A DNA stretch of 64,000 nt, taken from NCBI GenBank assembly GCA_035771165.1, contig JAWNZC010000348.1, positions 3,804,501 through 3,868,500 on the forward strand. The letters run 5' to 3'. Under the pieces are notes generated by a model. The model worked only from the letters and a program-made list of their open reading frames with translations. It searched no databases and was not told the origin of the DNA. The position numbers and the translations under genes are program-made. This stretch comes from Paragorgia papillata. Taxonomy: Eukaryota; Cnidaria; Anthozoa; Scleralcyonacea; Coralliidae. Numbering within the stretch: the first letter of the stretch is position 1; each line of letters begins with the position of its first letter. Below, piece after piece: positions 10,279 through 19,787 of the stretch.

Positions 10279-10385
10279 TTTTAACATGTACATAGTTTTT
10301 ACTTATCCAATGTTTTAAATTAAATGCTTTATCATCGCTCTACTTTGTATTGAGCACTCTACAAGCTACTGGTGGCAAACACTTT

Positions 10386-11275
10386 GTTTTAAATTGTATA
10401 TATATATGTGGAGACGAACAAATACCTTTATAATTAATATATATATCAATATATTAATTTTTATAATTTTCCGCCTTGTCTTGAACTTGTGGAGACGAGC
10501 TCAGCTTCAATGCTCAGTTTTTGTATCTTTCAGTAGTGTGCAATCTGTATTTCTTCTTACTAACGTCTTCGGTCAATTTTGTTTCTTTCTAAAGAAATGA
10601 AGAGTACAGTCATGAAAGCAATGCCAACTTGCTTCAGATGGTGCTGCAGGTGATAGTTCAATTTCTTAACAACTTCTTTAACCATCTGTTCTTTTTATGA
10701 TAATTTACATATATAATCATTAGAAAAACTTAACGGCTACCTTTTTTTTTTTTAAAAATGAAAAAGTACTGGATTTTCTGAACTTGTGTCATACTAGCTA
10801 TAATTTTGATATTTTGAAAAGAATGTGAAAATCAGGAATACAATTATTTGGGTTTATAAAAATGTTCCGTATTCAGATGACAGCTACCCTCTGTAAAATC
10901 AACACCTACATCTTAGGTGTGATCCGTGGTCTGAACTGCATGCGTGTGTCGTATGGCGGCTGCATTATGCCTTCGACACGGTCCCCATCCTTTACCTTAT
11001 CTTCATAGACATCTTAAGATCAATATAGTATAGGCCCCCATCCTTTACCTTATCTTAAGATCTTAAGATGAATATAGTATTTAATTCTTCTATCAAAATT
11101 AGATCTTAAAATTATTGGAAAATAATTTGTTCGACACCCTACTTTCTCTTCTCGTATACGAAATTACGAATACGATAAAATTATACGCTGCTGTAGCAAT
11201 ATATCCATATCATGTTTTTCAACAATAGATTAAGAAACAGAAGGTGTATTAGGCTATAATTATGAGTTTTGCAGA
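10386..11275. other. Intergenic, no gene seen
   Basis: AT-rich, with ATATAT tracts at about 10,398 and 10,440, a poly-T run at 10,742, and two similar blocks near 10,985-11,075 carrying CCCATCCTTTACCTTATCTT and TCTTAAGATC palindromes (local duplication). Nothing coding is supported. Confidence 0.5.
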
Positions 11276-11299
11276 ATGCTTGACACCAGAAAAACCGCG

Positions 11300-11470
11300 G
11301 AGAACACGGCGAAAAACCCTCGAAGCACAGGAGAAATCAACCACAACTCTACTCACATGAGTTCCAAGCTCGACAACGGGGTCATTCCAAGGCGGTCACC
11401 CATCCAAGTCCTAATCCGTCTAACCTGGCTAATCGAGCCAGCAATCGGTGAGTTGGTGAACGAACGAATG
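11300..11470 (-). repeat. SINE-like repeat with 5S rRNA resemblance
   Basis: The stretch GGCGGTCACCCATCCAAGTC at 11391-11410 is close to the reverse complement of the 5S rRNA segment read as 'ACTTGGATGGGTGACCGCC'. The upstream CACAGGAGA..AACTCTACTCACATG block recurs at about 29,825-29,867 and about 51,120-51,160, the last followed by CCGTCTAACCGGGCCTAACT. This suggests a dispersed 5S-derived SINE-like family. It is too degenerate to be a functional 5S gene. Confidence 0.45.
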
Positions 11471-11559
11471 ATATGGCTTTGGCTTGCGCGTTATCCCTGG
11501 CGCCCTTCAGTGTGTTTAATATCTATACAGGCAACTCCTAGGATCTTGAACCTGTGCTT

Positions 11560-11870
11560 GAGAAAGATCTATAAACCTGAAGCTCAGCCTAAAGAAAACA
11601 ATATGCTCGGGGTTCCACTTATCCAACATCTACGCGAACCAAGTGCTGACGATCAACGTGAATGGCAAGCCCATCAACTTCGAGAAGTATATATCTAGGC
11701 GTCACCCTGGACCGCTCACTCATGCACATTCAACGAGCATCTGAGGCGCCTAGCTGTCAAGACCAGAGCACGCGTGAATCTGCTAAGCTATATAGGAAGC
11801 TCACTGCGCATGCACCTCCGCCCTCGCCCGTCTTTTCCACTGCAGAGTATACGCCTCGCCAGCGTCATGG
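11560..11870 (+). pseudogene. Non-LTR retrotransposon RT fragment
   Basis: Three frames read in succession give LKLSLKKTICSGFHLSN, then YLGVTLDRSL, then EHLRRLAVKTRARVNLLSYI. This is the C-terminal palm/thumb of a LINE reverse transcriptase (the YLGVTLD block is characteristic). Two frameshifts within about 300 bp mark it as dead. Confidence 0.75.
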
Positions 11871-11879
11871 ATAGTAAAA

Positions 11880-12480
11880 AGACTGTACTATATTCAAAGT
11901 TTAGGATTAATACAGCTTAAAATAATAATTGAACTGCCTGTAAATACGACAAAGCCATACGATAGAATGCCCGTCTATTATTACACATTTTAAAAGAAAA
12001 TATCAAGGTTTACCAGTTAAAATATGCATCGCAAATTCCAAACAAAACAAAGTACTATTTTGGGACACCAATTTCTTTGAAACAACACAGAAAACATCAA
12101 AACAAAGATCAACAACGTTGCCCTCGAACACTCGAATGTGGCTTAGGCATGCTTGTAAGGCGATAAAATCATTTGAAACGTCAACATATATATAGTCATC
12201 TGAATGTGAGAATATGAAGAATTTGAAGAAAAGTTCACTTAAAAACCTCAGTAAAACAAGCATATATATATATATATATAGGCGTACGGGCACAAACTAT
12301 AGGTGGGGGCGGAGAATATTTTGCCCGACAAACGGAAATTCCCGACTTTTGATATAAAAAACCCACCTTTTCCTTGATTTTCATCCTATTTTAAAAATTT
12401 TTTTCCCTATATTTTTTGCCCGACTTAGGTTGAAAATTTGACCGACTTAGCAACATTTCCATTCGGTGGTGGATTTACCT
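11880..12480. other. Intergenic, no gene seen
   Basis: AT-rich with an (AT)n tract at 12,262-12,280. A minus-strand open frame (12003-12293) lacks recognisable motifs and overlaps the microsatellite. Confidence 0.45.
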
Positions 12481-12486
12481 CTTTAG

Positions 12487-12541
12487 CCTGCGAGCCGGCT
12501 CTCGGGTACTTCAATCCCCAAAGGGAGAACCGGCTCGCAGG
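12487..12541. repeat. Short perfect inverted repeat
   Basis: GCCTGCGAGCCGG at 12487 is mirrored by CCGGCTCGCAGGC ending at 12541, about 29 bp apart, directly abutting the next element. Confidence 0.7.
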
Positions 12542-12543
12542 CC

Positions 12544-13323
12544 ACGATCGGAAATGGCGGCTGTCGAGGCTCGCGAAATACGGGCTGACCCGTATTAGCT
12601 ACGCATGCGTAGAACGAATATCTTGCGTGTAAACGTCATCGATAAACGACCAACAACTCACTTGAGCCAGCACGCACGTGGACTGCGAACTGCCCCATGA
12701 AAGTGGCCGATTTTCTATGCGATTTCGATCGTGTATTACCTCTTCTGAATCCTGCCTGCACGCGTGGGAAACGAAGATCCACGATATCATTGATACGGCC
12801 GAGGATAATGCATGCGCTCCATGAGCTTGCAAATCATGCTGAGCAGTGATATTGTAAAGTGTTATAACCTCAAAAACGCTACTTTATACTTATTAGGCTA
12901 TTACCATTATCCGAAAGGCTAGTTCTGCGTTCTCAGTTCTCTCTCACTTAAGCATCAGTTCTCTCTTCTTAAGTAATTTTTTTTGGGATTTATGCAATAA
13001 ATAATATTAAAACTAGCTGTGTGCTGTTTGTGTGGCTCCAATCCCCCGCGCGGTTCATATTGGCCATTTCGGTCACGCATGGTACACGTCACTCATGAAG
13101 TGTCACACTCCAGCGATCAAATAATTAGTCACGATCGGAAATCGCATAGAAAATCGGCCACTTTCATGGGGCAGTTCGCAGTCCACGTGCGTGCTGGCGC
13201 AAGTGCGTTTTCGGCCGTGTATTGATGACGTTACACGCAAGATATTCGCTCTACGCATGCGTAGCTAATACGGGTCAGCTGGCCCGTATTTCGCGAGCCT
13301 CGACAGCCGCCATTTCCGATCGT
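12544..13323. mobile_element. DNA element with ~190 bp terminal inverted repeats
   Basis: ACGATCGGAAATGGCGGCTG..CCCCATGAAAGTGGCC..CGATTTCGATCGTG (12544-12734) is matched in reverse complement at 13128-13323. The arms include GCTACGCATGCGTAG and CACGCACGTGGACTGCGAAC. The inner about 390 bp has no transposase similarity, so this is non-autonomous. Confidence 0.85.
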
Positions 13324-14227
13324 AGCACTGTTGATCAGGGCGCGTGTTTATACGTGCGTGCTTAGATCAGCTGATGCAATATTCGGAGTACGGCCATTAG
13401 TCAGCGCCTCCTGTGCCCCGGGCTCAGCATTGTTGGCACCGTTTCTCGAGTGGTTCTTCACACCGTTTTGATGCCTCGTATTTCCTAAAGTAATCAAGCT
13501 TCTGCCTCATTAGACGAGCTCGTATCCTTAATGACAGAGCCCACTTCCTCGCTAATTCCACAGCCCGTGGTGACATTAACTGTCGAGATTTGTCGTCGGC
13601 TTCTTTGCTGTCTTCGTTACCCTGGACTGCCTCGTGTGTTTTGCCAACAACAATAGCTGGTACAGCTCACTGGTCGCCTCACATCCTGTTCAGCCGTCCA
13701 TGGCTCAACCTACAGCGTCTGGGCTACAGTTAGGTCCTCGACCGACTTCGTCAACGCCGTTTTCTTCGCCTCGGGCTTCGTTTTCGATACAAACGAATTT
13801 TGGCGCCATTTTGTCAACATGCAGTTGGTTCGCCATTCGCCTTTTGTCACCAGACCCCTACGGTCCTCAGGCCTCTAGCCAAAGCCTATCCCAACTGCCT
13901 TTATCGCGTGGTCCCATCTCATTGGTCTTGTCCTTACCTGCCATAGCCGGGCTTTTTCCGAAGTTTCAGCCACCATCACACCCCTGGTCCCAGGGCCTGC
14001 CAACAGCGCCTACCCATTATATATATGGTCCTGCTTAACTTCTCTTCCTGTGATGATTGCATCACTGGCCGTAGAACAATTAATATCAGGTATGATCGTT
14101 CCTTCTTTGTTTGGTTCCGGGGGGAGTGCGGCGCTAGCCCTGGCTAAAGGGCTTACCCTCCCCTCAGCGCGGCCTTTGCCAATGGGCCTGGGTTCTACCC
14201 GATTTCTTACTGTTAGCTTCAGCAGTT
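13324..14227 (+). other. GC-richer stretch, probably decayed DIRS-like element body
   Basis: Base composition differs from the AT-rich surroundings and is like the downstream RT remnant. Long open frames exist (for example 13634-14038), but I cannot align them to a known domain. It lies immediately upstream of the YLDD remnant, so it is probably the 5' part of the same element. Confidence 0.4.
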
Positions 14228-14316
14228 CATTGGATCCTCTTCAACCTTAACTATCATGTGACACCCTTACTGCACTATCTTGACGACTTTCCGACCATGG
14301 GTCCCCCGGACTTATC
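14228..14316 (+). pseudogene. DIRS-like reverse transcriptase remnant (YLDD box)
   Basis: In one plus frame: HWILFNLNYHVTPLLHYLDD, then FPTMGPP. The (H)YLDDF(x)T(x)GPP block is the RT active-site region of DIRS-type retrotransposons. YLDD is encoded at 14276-14287. The frame closes shortly after, where an unrelated repetitive block begins. Confidence 0.72.
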
Positions 14317-14544
14317 TTGAACCTCCTCCATTTTTGTATCTGCGCAACGCGCAGATATATTGCTATCGTGTTGTGTGTATGTGTGTGTGTGTGTTAACTT
14401 TTTTGTGTAGCTGTAAACAATGCGCGACAAGTGAATCGGGCATGATCGAAGCTCAGAAGTTTTTGGCGTCAACCTACGAGCTGTCAGTTTGAACGATGGA
14501 AACAAGTATTTTTAATCCGATCGTGTTTACAATATTTCGTTCGC

Positions 14545-15860
14545 CATATCACGAAGTCCTCCGAAGCGACAAAGTTTTGGATTAAAATACTACAATTTTC
14601 AGGGTTCTATTCTATACGATTTTTTCAAATTCCCATATCTTGTACATAATTTAACGTTCTATCTAACTGTACGAGTTTCGTTAATGGCACAAGCCTACAG
14701 ACGATTCAGGGATACTTTAAAATGATTGCGTTTGACCGTACGCCAAGTGATAGCATAATAATGCAATTCGATATTTGCGCTCATCTCAGTTCAAATAGAT
14801 TTTTCTCCGTTGCTATTCTATACGATTTGTTCTAATTCACATACGTTGTACAGAATTTAACGTTCTATCTAACCGTGCAAGTTTCCCAAATGGCACAAAC
14901 CTACAAACGATTCAGGGATTTACTTTAAAATGATTGCGTTTGACCGTACGCCAAGTAAATAGCATAATAATGCAATTCGATATTTGCGCTCATCTCAGTT
15001 CAAATAGATTTTTCTCCGTTGCTATTCTATACGATTTGTTCTAATTCACATACGTTGTACAGAATTTAACGTTCTATCTAACCGTGCAAGTTTCCCAAAT
15101 GGCACAAACCTACAAACGATTCAGGGATTTACTTTAAATATGACCGCGTTTGACCGTACGCCAAGTAAATAGCGTAATAATGCAATTCGATATTTGCGCT
15201 CATGACAGTTCAAATAGCCTTTTCTCCGTTTCTATTCTATACCATGTTTTCTAATTCACATATGTCGTACAGAATTTAACGCTCTATCTAACTGTAGAAG
15301 TTTCGTGAATGGCACAAACCTACAGACGATTCAGGGGTATACTTTATACACGAGGTATCCGGTGGCTCAACTGCAATGAAGATATATCCAGCTAATACGG
15401 CTGTTAGCCGTTAAATTCTATATTTCCGACAAAGTTTTTGACTAAAACACTATGATTTTTCAGGGTTCTATTCTATACGATTTTTTCTAATTCACATATG
15501 TTGTAGAGTGTTTAACGCTCTATCTAACTGTACAAGTTTCGTGAATGGCACAAACCTATAGACGATTCAGAGATACTTTAAATATGACTGATTGCGTTTG
15601 ACCCGATAATTGCCATTTGATATTTGACGCACATCTCAGTTCAAATATATTTTGCTCCGTTGCTATTCTATTTTTTCTAATTCATATTTGTTGTCCAGAA
15701 TTAACGCTCTATCTAACGGTATAAGTTTCCAAAATGGCACAAACCTACAGACGATTCAGGGGTATACTTTAGACCCGCGGTGTCCGGCTCAACAGCCGTA
15801 TTGGCATATATCTTCATGCAGTTAGCCGTTAAATGATATATTTCCGACAAAGCTTTGCAC
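14545..15860. repeat. Tandem array, six degenerate ~200-235 bp units
   Basis: The landmark CTATTCTATACGATTT begins units at about 14,604, 14,812, 15,021, 15,231, 15,465 and 15,662. Other shared blocks are AATTTAACGTTCTATCTAAC, GGCACAAACCTACAGACGAT and TTTGACCGTACGCCAAGT. No coding potential. The array sits between the two DIRS-like remnants. Confidence 0.88.
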
Positions 15861-16130
15861 TAAAACATTTCGGAGACAGGGGATATTGCTGATAAAACTG
15901 GTAAGTATTTTTAACGTGACGTATAGTAAACTTGTGAGTGTGATCTACCACAGTTTTTGTGAGTCGTGATAAAAAATTATTTTGGTCAGGTACTTTCTCT
16001 TTAATTATCTAATAAGATCTCGCTAAAATCTTATAAGATCTACGTGTAAAAATCTTATAAGATTTTTCTTAAGATCTTACAAGATTTTCCAAGATCACAC
16101 AAGATCTTGACAAGATTCTCACAGTGGTGG
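15861..16130. other. AAGATCTTA-rich spacer
   Basis: From 16,010 to 16,120 the motif (T)AAGATCTT/ATAAGATTTT recurs about ten times, forming overlapping small palindromes. No gene. Confidence 0.5.
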
Positions 16131-16172
16131 GTTTGGCGCAGATACATGTACGCATAGCGGACCTTTTGTTGG

Positions 16173-16735
16173 ATGGGCCGGCGCACTTGTCCGCATCGGC
16201 AGGAGCTCGAATCCTTGATTGGCCATCTGCACCACGCGTGTGGTCGGGCGTTCCTCCGTCGCATGATTGACCGCCTGGCCCGCATCAGCGCTGAATTTTG
16301 CCGGTTCCTCCAATGGTGGCTGGCATTCTTTCACGAATGGAATGGTATTAGTTCTTTCTCCGCTCAGATTTACGCCTGCCCGACCTCTTTGTGTCTATTG
16401 ACGCAGCCGGCGCGGGGGGTTTCAGTGGAACTCTCACTGGCTCGCATCGTCGTGGTCCTACCTTTCTGATGCTCCATCCATTGCATTTTGTGAATTATTC
16501 CCTATTGTAGTCGCCTGTCATCTATGCATGGGACCATACCTGTTTCGGTTTCAGGTTCAATTTGTATGCGACAACTCAGCCACAGTGCACGCCCTCTTTC
16601 TGGTTCCTCGCGTTTTCATCACATCATGCACCTGTTTCATTCTCTCATCCGCGTGCGTGGTTTGCACATCAGCAGCTTCTGCCGGTGTCCCGGTTCACTT
16701 AATACAAACACTGGGTAGCAATGCGTATCATTGAT
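16173..16735 (+). pseudogene. DIRS-like RT/RNase H remnant
   Basis: One plus frame gives QELESLIGHLHHAC, GRAFLRRMIDRL and LQWWLAFFHEWNGIS, then a second gives FVCDNSATVHAL. These match the order of the RT-RNase H region of DIRS elements (LIGxLxxAC, FLRRMIDL, WWxxFxxxWNG, CDNxAVVxxL). Several frameshifts are present. With the YLDD remnant at 14,276 this makes one element interrupted by about 1.85 kb of tandem-repeat sequence. Confidence 0.72.
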
Positions 16736-16917
16736 CCATACGCACAGCCACAGGTGTCCAGTTATTGCCGTTGCTCGGATCTTGGCCTGATCCATCACGT
16801 GGCTGCTCCCTTTGGAGGAGGGTTGCGTTCCTCGAAATCCTCGCTCCAGCTAGCTGGAGAGGTCGCATTGGTATAAAGGGGGATCAGGGTCAAAATTCTA
16901 TACGTAATCAGGACATG

Positions 16918-17250
16918 CGTACCCAATGGCCAACACAGCGTAATCGGGACAGGCACAGTGTAGCTGGGACAGGCACAGCGTAATCAGGAAACTCACAGAA
17001 TAATCGGGACAGGCACAACGTAATCAGGACAGGCACAGCGTAATCGGGACAGGCACAACGTAATCAGGACAGGCACAACGTAATCAGGACAGGCACAGCG
17101 TAATCGGGACAGGCACAACGTAATCGGGACAGGCGCAACGTGATCAGGACACTCGCAGCGTAATCGGGACAGGCACAGTGTAGCTGGGACAGGCACAGCG
17201 TAATTAGGACAGGCACAGCGTAATCGGGACAGGCACAGCGTAATCAGGAA
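16918..17250. repeat. 20 bp minisatellite, left arm
   Basis: About 16 units of ACAGCGTAATCGGGACAGGC with A/G variants. The mirror array is at 18,240-18,440. Confidence 0.9.
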
Positions 17251-17554
17251 CAGGGAGCCCATCTTGGCACCTGTGGGCACCTGTGGCGGACTCGAAAGAC
17301 GCGCGGGGGACTGTGGCAGGGGATTTTTAAAAATGGTTACCGGAAGCGGGGAAAAAGACGGAAAAAGGAAAAAACGGAGGGAAAGGGAGAGGAAAAAATA
17401 TTTTCCTAAACCAACACGATCTCTTACCAAAATTAAGTATATGTCTTAATTGTAAAATAGGTCTCAAATTAAGACATCTGTCCCACAAGCGGGATGTTAA
17501 ACTTGAACACATCAAGCTAAAAATCCTAGAGGGGTGTTGTGGTCGGGGTATGAG

Positions 17555-18020
17555 AAGCGACACATTATTCCGGAGGGTTGTGATTAGATTTAGGGACACC
17601 GGGGGGTTGTGATTAGGTTTAGGGACACCGGGGGGTTGTGGTTAGGTTTAGGGTTTCCGGGGGGTTGTGGTTCGGGTTTGGGGTATGGGGATGAGTTTTC
17701 ATTTAAAATTAAGGATTATCCTTAATTTGAGGCGAGTTGACAATTCAACATGTCCTCCTACCTAGAATTACCAATAATCAGTAAGTGTGAAACGGCCTTG
17801 AATTACCAATAATTGGTAATTGTAGGTAATTGTCTCTGTCCCACATGCGGGATGTTAAACTTGAACACATAAAGCTAAAAATCCTAGAGGTGTTGTGGTC
17901 GGTGTCTGAGAGGAGGCACATTTTCCCGGAGGGTTGTGGTTAGGTTTAGGTTCACCGGGGGTTTTGGTTAGGTTTAGGGTTTCCGGGGGGGTTAGGGTTA
18001 GGTTGGGGTGGTGGGTTGGG
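17555..18020. repeat. GGGGTTGTGGTTAGGTTTAGGG-type repeats
   Basis: Irregular about 30 bp units (CCGGGGGGTTGTGGTTAGG, TTTAGGGACA) at 17,555-17,690 and again at 17,925-18,020, separated by AATTACCAATAAT palindromes. G-rich and telomere-like in texture, but not a (TTAGGG)n array. Confidence 0.6.
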
Positions 18021-18501
18021 AATTAGTTTTTTAAAATTAACGATTATTGGTAATTCTAGGGATTTCACACTTACTGATTATTGGTAATTCTAGGTAGGAT
18101 ATGCTGGACAATTAAGGATAATCCTTAATTTTGGAGTGAGGTCGACCTGCCTAAACACACCACGATCGAGTGTGCCAGTCCCCCGCGCGTCTTTCGAGTC
18201 CGCCACAGTGCCCACAGGTGCCAAGATGGGCTCCTTGTTCCTGATTACGCTGTGCCTGTCCCGATTACGCTGTGCCTGTCCTAATTACGCTGTGCCCGTC
18301 CCGATTACGCTGTGAGTGTCCTAATCACGTTGTGCCTGTCCCGATTACGCTGTGCCTGTCCTGATTACGTTGTGCCTGTCCCGATTATGCTGCGAGTTTC
18401 CTGATTACGCTGTGCCTGTCCCGATTACGCCGTGTTGGCCATTGGGTACGCATGTCCTGATTACGTATAGAATTTTGACCCTGATCCCCCTTTATACATT
18501 G

Positions 18502-19554
18502 GAGAGGAGTTTCTCGGTCGCGCAGGAACACCACTATTACCTAAGCGAGTAGGATCGCGCTTCGTGTGCCAGCACCAGACTGGTCTGCCAGACCTTGGCG
18601 ACTCGCTAGCTTGGTGGTGTAAGGATTGCCGGCCCGAGATACCCAACCGGGGATTGCGCAAATTTAGTACCGTGTGCATCTATTTACTGACTCGGCTATC
18701 TGTGCATCCTTGTATTTCGCGGGCTTGTGGCTACTACACAGCGCTGTTATTAACGTTGTTAGTATTGAAGAGATTTCTAATTAGTTCCAGTATACAGAGC
18801 TTATAAGACAAAATAAAACGTTGCTTCGCGCCAAAAAAGTCGCCTAGTACAAAACCGCCTTATTAAACTATAATTCCATGAACATGCGTAAATACAATTA
18901 CGTCATTAAAATACCTTGAGATTTTAAAAGTTTTCTTACAAAATTATTATGTCTGCAATAAATATCAAGTATTTAAGAAACACCCACGACAAAACAAAAC
19001 AAAATTATTGCATGGATCATTTACCGCAAGTTTTAACTATACATTCGAATCATTACAACAAAATATTCTACAAAACCCTTCATATACCTTGGTAGGGGGG
19101 TGCAACGACTCGTATATTATGCGGTTCGATATCTGCGCTACTGTTTCTTTTGTTGTTTCTTTTACTGCTTGTTATTATGACAGTTGCAAGAAAACCGCAG
19201 CACTGAAGAAAACTGAAGCTAGCCGAAATTCAAAACTGTTTGAAATATACACATTTAAATATATATTTATACAAAATTCCTACTCCATTTTGCAATATTT
19301 GGTGATATTTAAGAATAAACAAAAGAGTAATGACAGTGAAAGAACCGTCGGGATTAAAATAAAACGAATCGCTGTAGCCCTTCCATGAAATTTGTCAAAA
19401 TTGTAAGGGACCTAAAAATGAAGAAGCTACAGTAACCGCATTCAATGTAATGGGTTTAACTGTTTGTTTCAACGGCAATATGATCATTTGCTCAGGATTT
19501 GAATAGGTTAAAACAGTGCTTCCTTAAATTTGGAGGATGAGATTCGCTTCCATG
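18502..19554. other. Intergenic, no gene supported
   Basis: 18,505-18,800 is GC-richer and may be leftover DIRS-like sequence. At 18,775-18,835 the block ATTTCTAATTAGTTCCAG..GACAAAATAAAA recurs at about 26,702-26,750. The open frame at 19,008-19,388 has no recognisable motif. Confidence 0.45.
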
Positions 19555-19747
19555 TCATAGGATGGCACAGTCATCTTTCTTTTCAGCAGGACCATTTTGT
19601 TGTTTCTCAATTTCACTTAGTACAGCGTAAAATACTTGTTCCACACTCTTATGAATGACAAAAAAATAAATTAAATAAAGGAAGAAGGGAAGAAGGGAAG
19701 AAGGGAAGGAAGGAAGGAATGAAGGAAGAAAAAAAAGAAAAAAAAAA

Positions 19748-19787
<40 letters not shown>

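Larger units (their letters stand above)
10117..10385. mobile_element. Inverted pair of Penelope-like element ends
   Basis: ATTGGATAAGTAAAAACTAT..GGCGGTGACTCAAGTTTCAC on the left is mirrored on the right (GTGAAACTTGAGTCACCGCC..ATAGTTTTTACTTATCCAAT). The right side continues into CTACTTTGTATTGAGCACTC, the terminal signature also seen at 9470-9510. No coding sequence remains; each arm holds one hammerhead. Confidence 0.75.
16871..18497. mobile_element. Non-autonomous DNA element with ~430 bp TIRs that contain minisatellites
   Basis: GTATAAAGGGGGATCAGGGT at 16871 is mirrored by ACCCTGATCCCCCTTTATAC ending at 18497. The inner arm ends (GCCCATCTTGGCACCTGTGG..GACGCGCGGGGGACTG, about 17,255-17,313) are mirrored near 18,175-18,235. 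Both arms hold arrays of a 20 bp unit (ACAGCGTAATCGGGACAGGC). ATTG flanks both sides (16867-16870 and 18498-18501), a likely 4 bp target-site duplication. The core (17,320-18,170) holds GGTTTAGGG-rich repeats and no transposase. Confidence 0.85.

Noticed and set aside
11300..11470. 5S rRNA gene
   Set aside because: Only a short stretch matches; the rest is unrelated and the internal promoter is incomplete.
11276..11698. 140-codon plus-strand open frame
   Set aside because: It spans a SINE-like repeat and the wrong frame of a LINE RT fragment.
12544..13323. Transposase gene inside the long-TIR element
   Set aside because: The about 390 bp core has no open frame with transposase motifs.
17555..18020. 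Interstitial telomere array
   Set aside because: GGTTTAGGG occurs, but units are about 30 bp and irregular, not (TTAGGG)n.
19008..19388. 126-codon plus-strand open frame 3' of Rheb
   Set aside because: No motif, no signal peptide or repeat pattern, AT-rich; chance open frame is the simpler reading.
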